From Tubiluchus corallicola (taxonomy: Eukaryota > Priapulida > Priapulimorpha > Priapulimorphida > Tubiluchidae): 64,000 nucleotides of DNA. Position numbers and translations under genes: made by a program. The stretch spans positions 250,001 through 314,000 of the forward strand of contig JAQGDQ010000055.1 in NCBI GenBank assembly GCA_030141605.1, given 5' to 3'. Positions within the stretch are counted from its first letter, which is position 1. Every line of letters starts with the position of its first letter. Of this stretch, positions 63,001 to 64,000 are shown piece by piece. Below the pieces are notes generated by a model. It made no database searches. It worked only from the letters and a program-made list of their open reading frames with translations, and was not told the DNA's origin.

Positions 63001-63066
63001 GAAGAACTTGATTAATTGTTCATCACCTTCCCAACACGAAATATGGAGCGGAGTGTGACCTTCGTC
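28790..63066 (-). CDS. TRPN: TRPN (NOMPC-type) mechanosensory channel gene, 5' end outside the window
   Basis: Twenty-five exons with consistent phases span this interval on the - strand: 22 ankyrin exons encoding 24 repeats (851 residues), a 1342-bp exon with the TRP-type channel domain and two C-terminal exons, 1419 residues in all. The ankyrin repeats keep the order and idiosyncratic residues of fly NOMPC, for example STLMHIASQCGH, TCAHIAAS, CFAAAFQHH and the SLMEDKK linker into the channel. NOMPC has 29 repeats; the 24th here corresponds to the last, so about five repeats and the N-terminus should lie beyond 64000. The protein is a plasma-membrane cation channel; the ankyrin spring tethers it to microtubules and gates it mechanically in fly neurons and hair-cell-like receptors. 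All ankyrin exons are phase 0 and mostly 99-105 bp, one repeat per exon. The introns carry many transposons. Confidence 0.93.
29574..29729 (-). CDS. TRPN: TRPN channel, cytoplasmic C-terminal exon
   Basis: The exon runs from acceptor CTACTTTCAG to donor CTGAAG|GTATGA. Its first two bases complete the codon from the channel exon and one base is left over. It reads KVCSIRLQEIMYEEEQQDR and GHAWFRNMMRRGTRVIPE, a charged post-TRP-box segment. Confidence 0.8.
30066..31407 (-). CDS. TRPN: TRPN channel, linker and six-transmembrane exon
   Basis: The exon follows acceptor TTGTTTTAG and ends CAAGG|GTGAG in phase 1, 447 codons plus one base. It starts FVYDLMVCGKMHSDRAIDEF, the TRPN linker after the last ankyrin repeat. 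Membrane segments follow: S1 (WKIIGVFLICLLCPVVWIV), S2 (YLISHVYFVLLLTITVV), S3, S4, S5 (FLVILLIFMTGFTLHVASIY), a pore helix and filter region (TFEMLFFSLFGLVEPDALPP) and S6 (YMMVTLIVLINLLIAMMSD). The TRP box helix EWKFGRAKLIRNMNKTSATP comes directly after S6 and is nearly a signature for TRPN. All expected parts are present with no frameshift. Confidence 0.95.
31775..32072. repeat. (CAC)n and (CAA)n trinucleotide repeats
   Basis: CAC/CAN repeats cover 31775-31930 and ACA/GCA repeats 31982-32072. They are intronic in TRPN; frames through them are low-complexity artefacts. Confidence 0.95.
32225..32332 (-). CDS. TRPN: TRPN exon, last ankyrin repeat (corresponds to AR29)
   Basis: The 108-bp phase-0 exon encodes DSKTPICFAAAFQHHEVLSY and then LLKKEHSTQSLMEDKK. 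The M-E-D-K/R-K/R end splices directly to FVYDL, as in NOMPC. Acceptor TTATAG, donor AAAAG|GTAAAA. Confidence 0.93.
32400..32700. repeat. (CTGT)n-rich microsatellite, degenerate
   Basis: CTGT and CTCT tetramers interrupted by GTTTGCC and ACGTGTG, with about 60-bp higher-order similarity between segments (CTCTCTGTACGYSTGTTTGCC twice). Cys/Leu-rich frames here are artefacts. Confidence 0.85.
33070..33765. mobile_element. Mariner-like TIR element with TA target duplication
   Basis: The left end CAGGGTGTCCAATAAGTCAG and the reverse complement of the right end, CTGGATGTCTCAAAAGTCAA, are imperfect inverted repeats of about 38 bp. TA flanks both ends (33068-33069 and 33766-33767). CAGGGTGTCC is typical of mariner-family termini. 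The 696-bp interior has short open stretches but no catalytic motif I can identify, so it is non-autonomous or decayed. Its right end lies only 26 bp from the splice donor of the exon at 33794. Confidence 0.75.
33794..33892 (-). CDS. TRPN: TRPN exon, ankyrin repeat
   Basis: The 99-bp phase-0 exon encodes QGLVSLHFASKAGFLDVVKL and then LVESGAQPNTESR, one ankyrin repeat. Acceptor ACATTTCAG, donor GCAGG|GTAAGG. Confidence 0.9.
34228..34425 (-). CDS. TRPN: TRPN exon, two fused ankyrin repeats
   Basis: This 198-bp phase-0 exon holds two complete repeats, GTIPLHMAAQTGHSAVVGLL and GRTALHLAAANGHLEMVALL. The intron usually found between repeats is absent. Donor ACAAG|GTAACT. Confidence 0.93.
34684..34791 (-). 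CDS. TRPN: TRPN exon, ankyrin repeat
   Basis: The 108-bp phase-0 exon encodes SGLTPLHLAAQSGHEGLVRL and then a tail through SVH. Acceptor TTTTTATAG, donor TTCAC|GTAAGT. Confidence 0.92.
34898..34999. repeat. (AAT)n microsatellite
   Basis: About 33 ATA/AAT triplets end 25 bp from the donor of the exon at 35025, in the TRPN intron. Confidence 0.97.
35025..35174 (-). CDS. TRPN: TRPN exon, ankyrin repeat with insert
   Basis: The 150-bp phase-0 exon encodes TGHTSLHVAAHYGQIDFVRE and a longer tail with VPATIKSVAPSPGMNID. NOMPC has the same extended repeat, with L/H-V-A-A-Y-F-G-Q followed by a V-P-A-T insert, at this place. Acceptor TTTTACAG, donor ACGAT|GTGAGT. Confidence 0.92.
35393..36931 (-). 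pseudogene. LINE ORF2 part: RT thumb, RNase H and zinc knuckle
   Basis: The frame of 512 residues begins after a frameshift following the RT palm. LLGVTLDSKLTWKSHI marks the RT thumb side. RNase H has its acidic set in CYTDGSKLGG (D), FQAEVFAISQA (E), ILSDSQAALKA (D) and HGNEEADKLA (D). A CPKCGQEDETPDHHVGRC knuckle follows. The frame ends at 35393, 110 bp before the end of the element. Confidence 0.88.
37000..37940 (-). pseudogene. LINE ORF2 part: RT fingers and palm, frameshifted
   Basis: Two overlapping frames share this part, with a shift near 37715. Motif A is FLDIVGAFDNVSF, motif B is GNPQGGILSPLLW and the catalytic box is AYADDLAVLI, so the RT core residues are kept. The frame breaks again near 37010, just after the YADD box. 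Confidence 0.88.
37956..39104 (-). pseudogene. LINE ORF2 part: apurinic endonuclease domain
   Basis: The open frame encodes an exonuclease-endonuclease-phosphatase domain with QINLHKSKAA, VQEPW, VGTDANAHHTLWG and the terminal SLSDHMYI (SDH) motif. The apparent Met-Val-Ser-Phe start at 39116 lies in the target duplication, not in the element, so the true upstream coding sequence is lost. After the domain a basic linker leads to a stop at 37956 where the frame shifts. Confidence 0.88.
39119..40329. other. TRPN intron; no gene seen
   Basis: AT-rich intron sequence including an A/G-rich stretch at 40168-40250. No recognisable element. Confidence 0.5.
40330..40428 (-). CDS. TRPN: TRPN exon, ankyrin repeat
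   Basis: The 99-bp phase-0 exon encodes DGMTALHLAAKAGHVNVLHA and then LRNSVSWKLTSQK. NOMPC has T-A-L-H-L-A-A-K-x-G-H-V and a closing V-S-x-K/R-x-T-S-x-K at this repeat. Donor AAAAG|GTTCAT is weak at +5. Confidence 0.9.
40467..41112 (+). repeat. Dispersed repeat family A, copy 3 (full length)
   Basis: About 645 bp runs from GGAAGACAGGATGATTTTTC to CTCTGCAGCCTCCAGCC, the reverse complement of the copy at 7765-8405. It begins 37 bp upstream of the splice acceptor of the exon at 40330-40428, so it may contribute branch-point sequence to that intron. Confidence 0.75.
41400..41501 (-). CDS. TRPN: TRPN exon, ankyrin repeat
   Basis: The 102-bp phase-0 exon encodes TTGSTALHLAAEGGHAAVCK and then TLLEAGASATEENT, matching the NOMPC repeat with L-A-A-E-G-G-H-A and the A-S-x-T-E-E-N ending. 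Acceptor TATATAG, donor AACACG|GTGAAA. Confidence 0.92.
41955..42240 (+). repeat. Candidate tRNA-derived SINE
   Basis: GAATAGCTCAGTGCG at 41970 resembles a tRNA D-arm/A-box (TRGCNNAGYNGG), and the next 60 bp has tRNA-like spacing with GGTTAGTAACTGG. GGTTCTAGTCCC at 42206 is close to a B-box but too far for one tRNA. The intervening body with TCTGCTTGTGCTGCTTCTGA is SINE-like. No second copy is in the window, so this stays tentative. Confidence 0.4.
42381..42485 (-). CDS. TRPN: TRPN exon, ankyrin repeat
   Basis: The 105-bp phase-0 exon encodes SGMTCAHIAASKGSVAVIKE and then LMRFNKIIITSAKNK. The T-C-A-H-I-A-A and S-A-x-N-K features are distinctive of one NOMPC repeat. Acceptor TTTTTACAG, donor AACAAG|GTAAGC. 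Confidence 0.93.
42870..42980. repeat. (GAT)n(GAG)n trinucleotide repeat
   Basis: GAT/GAC and GAG triplets in the TRPN intron; poly-Asp/Glu, poly-His and poly-Ser frames through it are artefacts. Confidence 0.96.
43062..43163 (-). CDS. TRPN: TRPN exon, ankyrin repeat
   Basis: The 102-bp phase-0 exon encodes HGQTPLHLAAENDHSDVVKL and then FLKYKPEVVTMANA, with the L-A-A-E-N-D-H-S pattern of NOMPC. Acceptor ATTTCAG, donor ATGCT|GTAAGT. Confidence 0.93.
43807..43905 (-). CDS. TRPN: TRPN exon, ankyrin repeat
   Basis: The 99-bp phase-0 exon encodes AKKTPLHYAAQNGQIEVCKT and then ILQMKADSNAKDN. Donor GACAAC|GTAAGT. Confidence 0.92.
44087..44287 (-). CDS. TRPN: TRPN exon, two fused ankyrin repeats
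   Basis: The 201-bp phase-0 exon carries HGKAALHLAAENGHGAAVEA with LLENKAFVNAKSK, then GVTPLHLTSMNGYNQLVKML. The N-K-A-F-x-N-x-K-S and M-N-G features match NOMPC. As at 34228-34425, two repeats share one exon. Acceptor TTTCGCAG, donor CATTG|GTAATG. Confidence 0.93.
44961..45059 (-). CDS. TRPN: TRPN exon, ankyrin repeat
   Basis: The 99-bp phase-0 exon encodes NGWSPLLVASEQGHADIVNI and then LLTNHARVDVFDE; the H-A-R-V-D-V-F-D-E end is typical of TRPN. Acceptor TTCTTCAG, donor GATGAG|GTAAAA. Confidence 0.93.
45446..45896 (-). repeat. 3' LTR of the Pao element
   Basis: This 451-bp repeat differs from the other LTR at only four positions (about 0.9%). On the element's strand it starts TGTCGCTTATTGTACGCG and ends with TTTTACA. 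Confidence 0.95.
46416..48023 (-). CDS. Pao integrase and C-terminal domain
   Basis: This frame of 535 codons opens at a GTG that overlaps the Gag-protease stop by 4 nt, so it has no evident initiator of its own and is probably read through a frameshift. Residues 7-20 (YSSLDRLLIVTAFV) are the family linker before the integrase. An HHCC zinc-binding site follows (H120, H125, C155, C158). The DDE catalytic core is intact, with D191 in GVDYMGP, D258 in YSDNAPTF and E309 in GGHYERL. A DUF5641-like region (about 410-510) with HPRGRWKLGRI closes the protein. The integrase would insert the cDNA into chromosomes. Confidence 0.92.
   Translation of the reverse strand: MININDYSSLDRLLIVTAFVLRILPVIVHYKEGLRLSTNLVTIQETTQALKLWIRWIQFTYLDFVQQKLQRASSNVTFFVNDAGLIACKTRFQNKHSLLTSQPLLLPNCKLVELIVQHIHKVYCHVGVSQVLAIFRINYWVPNGRNIIRAILRKCLTCRRYEGGPYCSPPFKQLPDERLVPSCPYSYVGVDYMGPILYKSGTSKTKNLTKKSWIELFDCLTTRAVHLALVTDMTAESLILVLRRFIARYGRPKKMYSDNAPTFKLVRNTMDANFNSVLHSKLCQEFATKSGFSWSFIIPKASHQGGHYERLVGLVKHTLRKTTLCKPLPYDILVTVLEEIQYIINSRPLCYVDSSTLEALSPNSFLMPTGHRPPGIQDLESNVCNDPDFQPTIKTLIENWKNGQKQVKQFWKRWQTEYLGDLRARTQSELVTKKGALKQIPKINDVVLIKEENHPRGRWKLGRISRLLGSSDGEVRGAEVVLANGNSLQRPVHHLYPITQAASDQPLTCKSPMLVKRMLTKRESAVKGLIDNDKV
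48020..51268 (-). CDS. Pao Gag-protease polyprotein, truncated at the start of RT
   Basis: The 1082-residue frame starts with an ATG just inside the leader. Residues about 41-74 (LTQRELKDLSRDKGLPVYG and on) look like a SAP nucleic-acid-binding motif, unusual at the N-terminus of a Gag. A DUF1759-type Gag region with LPTFSGDGDDFQGFWSIF lies near residue 400. A CCHC knuckle (CFLCGKTGHPSRYC) is near 669, with a second Cys-rich CMICMSKTHTEDTC cluster behind it. The aspartic protease active site FLDTGSHTSY is near 800. The frame ends shortly after EFRDGRYMVES, in the first residues that normally precede the RT fingers, at LPANKKLAM and a stop. The polymerase part is missing. Confidence 0.92.
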   Translation of the reverse strand: MTDQLKSSQAQTLPAPEGVSDTEVRTYVTGTIPMSRLKLMDLTQRELKDLSRDKGLPVYGTKAELVRRILEHIEQNARASPNVIHEEPETSAAMSRPDCDEEPGESEEDEAYPLVPLLEKPNIELPLEIDQEIEMFLQKIRIHNHRFTEMRYDMIRFSNSLYDLLCFENIETLIDKANSYLSDYADTVQELIETYGKLIDCYYRCNNDTMADATHELINSRAVLKQDLLGLPKLLLQKFKSKGNFELNQQNLIIPALEPVYQPASTSKASGVFVSKIKNAGNAAFAGQAGTKAYGSNIYNAHGDQNYPLSSIFNTMMQTMDMIASRLERLESRDHHMADTKPKPKHSVMDNTLHESVIAQTSKVQPSRLASMYASPVQACHASQASNDSDSDAYFRNSRLPKFQLPTFSGDGDDFQGFWSIFHDEIHTRADLKEMKKLNYLKMSLKGVPLEIVKSYPAIAESYQQAVNHLVKRFLKKDDLIDRNLDLLENLETVAPNATNLRKFLDKIESILRTLAMLGYEEEHYIVRQITRRLPANINNELHRMCSGMTHGSRWKLDDLIRTMECYVEDIEAIQKDKNSVPTPTEKPISKPSYKNGKLGFAGRRPNYQHESVLSNTEQQIAFQSEGIGHPGLSNLPLNKGSNKPKVNKGKPKSNKPVGSSSGFKKFPCFLCGKTGHPSRYCHELSISEKKAILKMQNRCMICMSKTHTEDTCTKQCVVCLGRHNLTLCEKAAFNKRPNPQCVEISAVPKQSHLTNESMLLNSKPNSKTTIMQTVLCYAFNPQTLMKRERKLQDGVRIRGFLDTGSHTSYITKSLADRLDLPLSNKSTVMLSTFANPEPKRIECYDSVITLNGGPTSCQLELDVRVVSFIAQYSRRPSLPSDIYSKLKCWEGLMADVLPGTHSSDDDLKEQIELLIGNDHYFRVLGAEKRKLGPDIFMFASCLGYIIGGTVQKKSIDAENENVTCNTALLSFQPGFDTSMNLIIDNSSSLDVTKPEVHLSCIDTVANYDDKTESSYPLERFWSLDSLGIQDSPTVDDDEMAVRKFENSVEFRDGRYMVESEMPNTKEVFFETSLPANKKLAM
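51270..51682 (-). repeat. Pao leader with tandem repeats
   Basis: Between the primer site and Gag are two copies of a 91-bp unit (from about 51270 and 51361), a third diverged copy, and three shorter copies of a 46-bp sub-unit containing GCACTTWATGCACTGT and CCAATTCCAGTTCC. Such leader repeats could affect packaging or translation; that is inferred. Confidence 0.88.
51683..51700 (-). other. Primer-binding site, tRNA-Phe
   Basis: Two bases inside the 5' LTR, the + strand reads TCCCGGGTTTCGGCACCA. This equals the 3' end of animal tRNA-Phe(GAA), acceptor strand TTTCGGC, discriminator A and CCA, over all 18 bases as I recall that tRNA. The element's strand is thus complementary to tRNA-Phe, which would prime minus-strand synthesis. 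Confidence 0.85.
51703..52153 (-). repeat. 5' LTR of the Pao element
   Basis: This 451-bp LTR should carry the element's promoter. The four differences from the 3' LTR are single-base substitutions, with no indel. Confidence 0.95.
52357..52473 (-). CDS. TRPN: TRPN exon, ankyrin repeat
   Basis: The 117-bp phase-0 exon encodes TQETSLHYVARAGNKDMLAE and then IVKNIGPANLQFALNKQAK. The I-G-P and L-N-K-Q-x-K ending occurs at the same repeat in NOMPC. Donor CTAAG|GTAAGA. Confidence 0.93.
53258..53389 (-). CDS. TRPN: TRPN exon, ankyrin repeat with insert
   Basis: The 132-bp phase-0 exon encodes EGETAVHYAAELSKSASHYE and then a repeat end with LLLSYDGDTNVQTKL; the longer first loop matches the corresponding NOMPC repeat. 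Donor AAACTA|GTAAAT. Confidence 0.92.
53606..54056. repeat. Two (GA)n tracts around a short spacer
   Basis: GA repeats cover about 53606-53686 and 53970-54056. On the TRPN sense strand these are CT tracts inside one intron, the first starting about 18 nt after the donor of the exon at 54075. Confidence 0.96.
54075..54203 (-). CDS. TRPN: TRPN exon, ankyrin repeat with insert
   Basis: The 129-bp phase-0 exon encodes LGESPLHVAVRHCHYKIALE and then a longer tail through AITLVNLQNL, as in the G-E-x-P-L-H-x-A-C/V-R repeat of NOMPC. The acceptor GATAAAG has a poor pyrimidine tract. Donor ATTTG|GTGAGT. Confidence 0.9.
54687..54785 (-). CDS. TRPN: TRPN exon, ankyrin repeat
   Basis: The 99-bp phase-0 exon encodes NGETALHIASRHGHLKMVQL and then LLDEGAYIQRQSK. 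Donor CCAAG|GTACAG. Confidence 0.92.
54848..55500. repeat. (CCACAC/CACAC)n satellite-like tract
   Basis: About 650 bp of CCACACCATACC, CACCACACTGCACC and similar units, with higher-order blocks of about 100 bp beginning CATACCAYTCCACCACATCA. All frames are His/Thr/Pro or Val/Trp/Cys artefacts. It lies in a TRPN intron, starting about 60 bp from the acceptor of the exon at 54687. Confidence 0.95.
55900..56420. other. GC-richer block of unknown nature
   Basis: This stretch stands out from the AT-rich intron around it, with segments such as TCCCACCGGGCGCCGCTAGA, GTTACGGGACCCCGTGGCCC and GGCCAAAAAATGGCC. Short frames exist on both strands, but none is recognisable. It may be an unidentified repeat or an old insertion. 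Confidence 0.4.
56421..57949. other. TRPN intron; no gene seen
   Basis: AT-rich intron DNA with a TATATA tract at its left end. No recognisable element or frame. Confidence 0.5.
57955..58225. repeat. About 20-bp minisatellite (ATAAAAGGTATACTGGTAC)
   Basis: About 13 variant copies of ACATAAAAGGTATAYTRGT lie in a TRPN intron, ending 160 bp from the exon at 58387. Confidence 0.92.
58387..58488 (-). CDS. TRPN: TRPN exon, ankyrin repeat
   Basis: The 102-bp phase-0 exon encodes LEETPLHIAARVKDGEKCAE and then MLLKSGADVDVQQE. The A-A-R-V-K-D-G-E-x-C stretch is diagnostic of one NOMPC repeat. Donor CAGGAG|GTGAGC. Confidence 0.94.
58880..58981 (-). CDS. TRPN: TRPN exon, ankyrin repeat
   Basis: The 102-bp phase-0 exon encodes DNYTAIHIAVQHCKPLVVQT and then LLGYGAQVQIKGGK, matching D-N-Y-T-A-x-H-x-A-V and L-L-G-Y-G-A of NOMPC. 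Donor GGAAAG|GTAAGT. Confidence 0.94.
59136..59234 (-). CDS. TRPN: TRPN exon, ankyrin repeat
   Basis: The 99-bp phase-0 exon encodes SGAVALHAAAKRGHTAVVKA and then LLQKGAIVDAKTK. Donor ACAAAG|GTTTGT. Confidence 0.92.
59509..59607 (-). CDS. TRPN: TRPN exon, ankyrin repeat
   Basis: The 99-bp phase-0 exon encodes DGSTLMHIASQCGHPETALA and then FMKKGVPLHMPNK. S-T-L-M-H-I-A-S-x-C-G-H-P and L-H-M-P-N-K are near-invariant in TRPN. Donor ATAAG|GTCGTG has a weak +3. Confidence 0.94.
59650..60738. other. TRPN intron; no gene seen
   Basis: Pyrimidine-rich and AT-rich intron with a CTTTTT/TTTGTTTG tract at 59760-59960. No recognisable element. Confidence 0.5.
60739..61106 (+). pseudogene. PHD-finger fragment, probably LINE ORF1 relic
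   Basis: On the + strand, opposite to TRPN, the frame reads CAVCQASVGPKQSGTQCEVC and then LKWSHCPCVKW, the C4HC pattern of a PHD finger. A +1 shift near 60943 continues with KCPSRDDPDLFG and RDLSKDHLKLKTKVHEVAH, giving the last Cys ligand and a coiled-coil-like stretch, and a stop follows at about 61107. PHD fingers followed by coiled coil are found in ORF1 of some CR1/L2-type LINEs; that assignment is inferred. Confidence 0.6.
61237..61338 (-). CDS. TRPN: TRPN exon, ankyrin repeat
   Basis: The 102-bp phase-0 exon encodes LDRSPLHIAAERGHTNIVEG and then LIDKFKASVSARTK, matching NOMPC. Acceptor TTACTAG, donor CAAAG|GTTGGT. Confidence 0.94.
61340..62569. other. TRPN intron; no gene seen
   Basis: Short frames exist at 61673-61933 and 62136-62421 on both strands, but none shows a family or exon boundaries. 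Confidence 0.5.
62570..62950. repeat. T-rich minisatellite (CTACTTTTCCATTTGTGCCA)
   Basis: Repeated ACCTACTTTTCCATTTGTGC and TTTTTYCTGTGCCATT units of irregular spacing fill the last part of a TRPN intron. Phe-rich frames here are artefacts. On the TRPN sense strand it is A-rich. Confidence 0.88.
62965..63066 (-). CDS. TRPN: TRPN exon, first ankyrin repeat in the window
   Basis: The 102-bp phase-0 exon encodes DEGHTPLHISCWEGDEQLIK and then FFYQAKANPHIYDK, matching NOMPC E-G-H-T-P-L-H-x-A-x-W-E-G-D-E. Acceptor TTTTTTGCAG, donor GACAAG|GTAAAA. Earlier exons must lie beyond the right edge. Confidence 0.94.
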
Positions 63067-63204
63067 CTGCAAAAAAGCACAAAAACAAAATAATGAAAAA
63101 AAAAACACTTTGTCTAGCACTTGTTTGTAGAAGACGTTTGGTCGTGAAAATGTGAAATACTTAGGGTGAAACCTAAGTTAAAAGAAGGCGCGAGCCTAAC
63201 TAAT

Positions 63205-63500
63205 GATGGCATCAGAAATAAACTTAATATTCAACAGCAAAAATATTCCACGTGCTCGTTGCACGTGTTTGCGAAAGCGTAAATTTAAAGTGCAGTGCTA
63301 CTGTGACATATTCGGTGCGTTGCACTAAAACTAGGCAAGTTTTAAGATAAAAATTCAAATTTCAAATTTGCCGCTGTGCTCACGCATGAGCTTTCGAACG
63401 ATTGTAGTTCGTCACAAATTAATACACCTGAATTGAGAGGTACAGCACCTGTTTTGTGTGAATGCGTTTCCGAAATGCAGGCGTTAGTGCCCGTCTAACT
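63205..63500 (+). repeat. Dispersed repeat family A, copy 4 (truncated)
   Basis: It matches the interior of the copy at 40467-41112, from GATGRCATCA to GCCCGYCTAACT, and stops abruptly at a GATGATGATAATAATAAT repeat. Confidence 0.7.
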
Positions 63501-64000
63501 GATGATGATGATGATAATAATAATATGGTTTCAATTTTTATAGGTCTATTGTAAATTAAAACGCATGTTAATCAAATCAAATAAATAATTTTTAGGAATA
63601 ATTGGATGATAATGGCGGGCAGCGCTTAATCACATGTGTTGGGATGAAAACATGTCACATAATCTAAGGTATAAGCTAACTAATTTTCAATGCTTTACTG
63701 CTAACAATAAATGATTCGTAATCAAGATGATTCCGCTTAATTACAGATATTGATGAGAATGAAATGTATGTAACGATTATGTTGTATTATAACAAGTAGT
63801 TCTAAGCACATGCACACATGCAAAAACATTGTGAAAAGACATACGCGTGAGTCAAAGCGCCAAGTTTGGTCGTCTTCTAGTTTAGTTTAGTTTAGTTTAG
63901 CTTAGTTTATTTGACACCCATAAAATAATACAATAAAAATAAACAAAAATACTAAATTTATCACGATAAAAACATTCAATAGGGTACGGAAGGGACGAAC
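63501..64000. other. TRPN intron; no exon seen
   Basis: AT-rich intron with a TTTAG pentamer run near 63880. No ankyrin exon is present between here and the right edge. Confidence 0.5.

Overview
The window is AT-rich eukaryotic nuclear DNA. Its genes have introns with ordinary GT-AG splice sites and it is full of transposon debris and simple repeats. The recognisable host genes (a Gal3ST-type carbohydrate sulfotransferase, an SLC45-type sugar transporter and a TRPN/NOMPC mechanosensory channel) point to an animal. BEL/Pao elements, TRPN and the compact one-repeat-per-exon structure suggest an invertebrate or basal deuterostome, probably aquatic, but the sequence alone does not fix the phylum.

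Layout. From 1 to 6.9 kb, on the + strand, lie the last two exons (698-854 and 5871-6899) of the sulfotransferase, separated by a 5 kb intron carrying a TIR element. From 6.9 to 13.2 kb is an intergenic stretch with dispersed repeats, a piggyBac-type MITE with TTAA target duplication, a perfect 39-bp inverted repeat and a decayed reverse-transcriptase fragment. From 13.3 to 20.8 kb, on the + strand, a complete three-exon SLC45 gene encodes 657 residues and 12 predicted membrane segments; its introns contain three mobile-element copies and a (CCATA)n satellite. From 20.8 to 26.5 kb is the gap between two convergent genes. It holds telomere-like repeats, a long CT/CA microsatellite, a frameshifted LINE relic and a hAT-type MITE with an 8-bp target duplication.

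From 26.5 to beyond 63 kb, on the - strand, lies most of a TRPN channel gene. I place 22 ankyrin exons (24 ankyrin repeats, all phase 0), one large exon with the last linker and all six membrane segments, and C-terminal exons. Two candidate terminal exons (28790-28998 and 26501-26760) share splice phase and a related core motif. The 5' end of the gene, probably about five ankyrin repeats plus the N-terminus, lies off the right edge.

The TRPN introns host several datable insertions. One is a 5'-truncated, I-type LINE (35283-39104) with a 14-bp target duplication. Another is a mariner-like TIR element (33070-33765). A third is a nearly intact BEL/Pao LTR retrotransposon (45446-52153) with 451-bp LTRs differing at 4 positions, a 5-bp target duplication and a primer site complementary to tRNA-Phe. 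This Pao copy has long Gag-protease and integrase reading frames but no reverse transcriptase or RNase H, so it looks like a recently mobilised non-autonomous derivative.

The three host genes have no evident common pathway; they are neighbours, not an operon. No CRISPR array, bacterial operon or novel defence-type system was seen. The most unusual items are the RT-less Pao element, the candidate alternative TRPN C-termini, a 43-bp minisatellite that seems to have grown from the terminal inverted repeat of a MITE, and an amphipathic 11-mer-like N-terminus on the SLC45 transporter.
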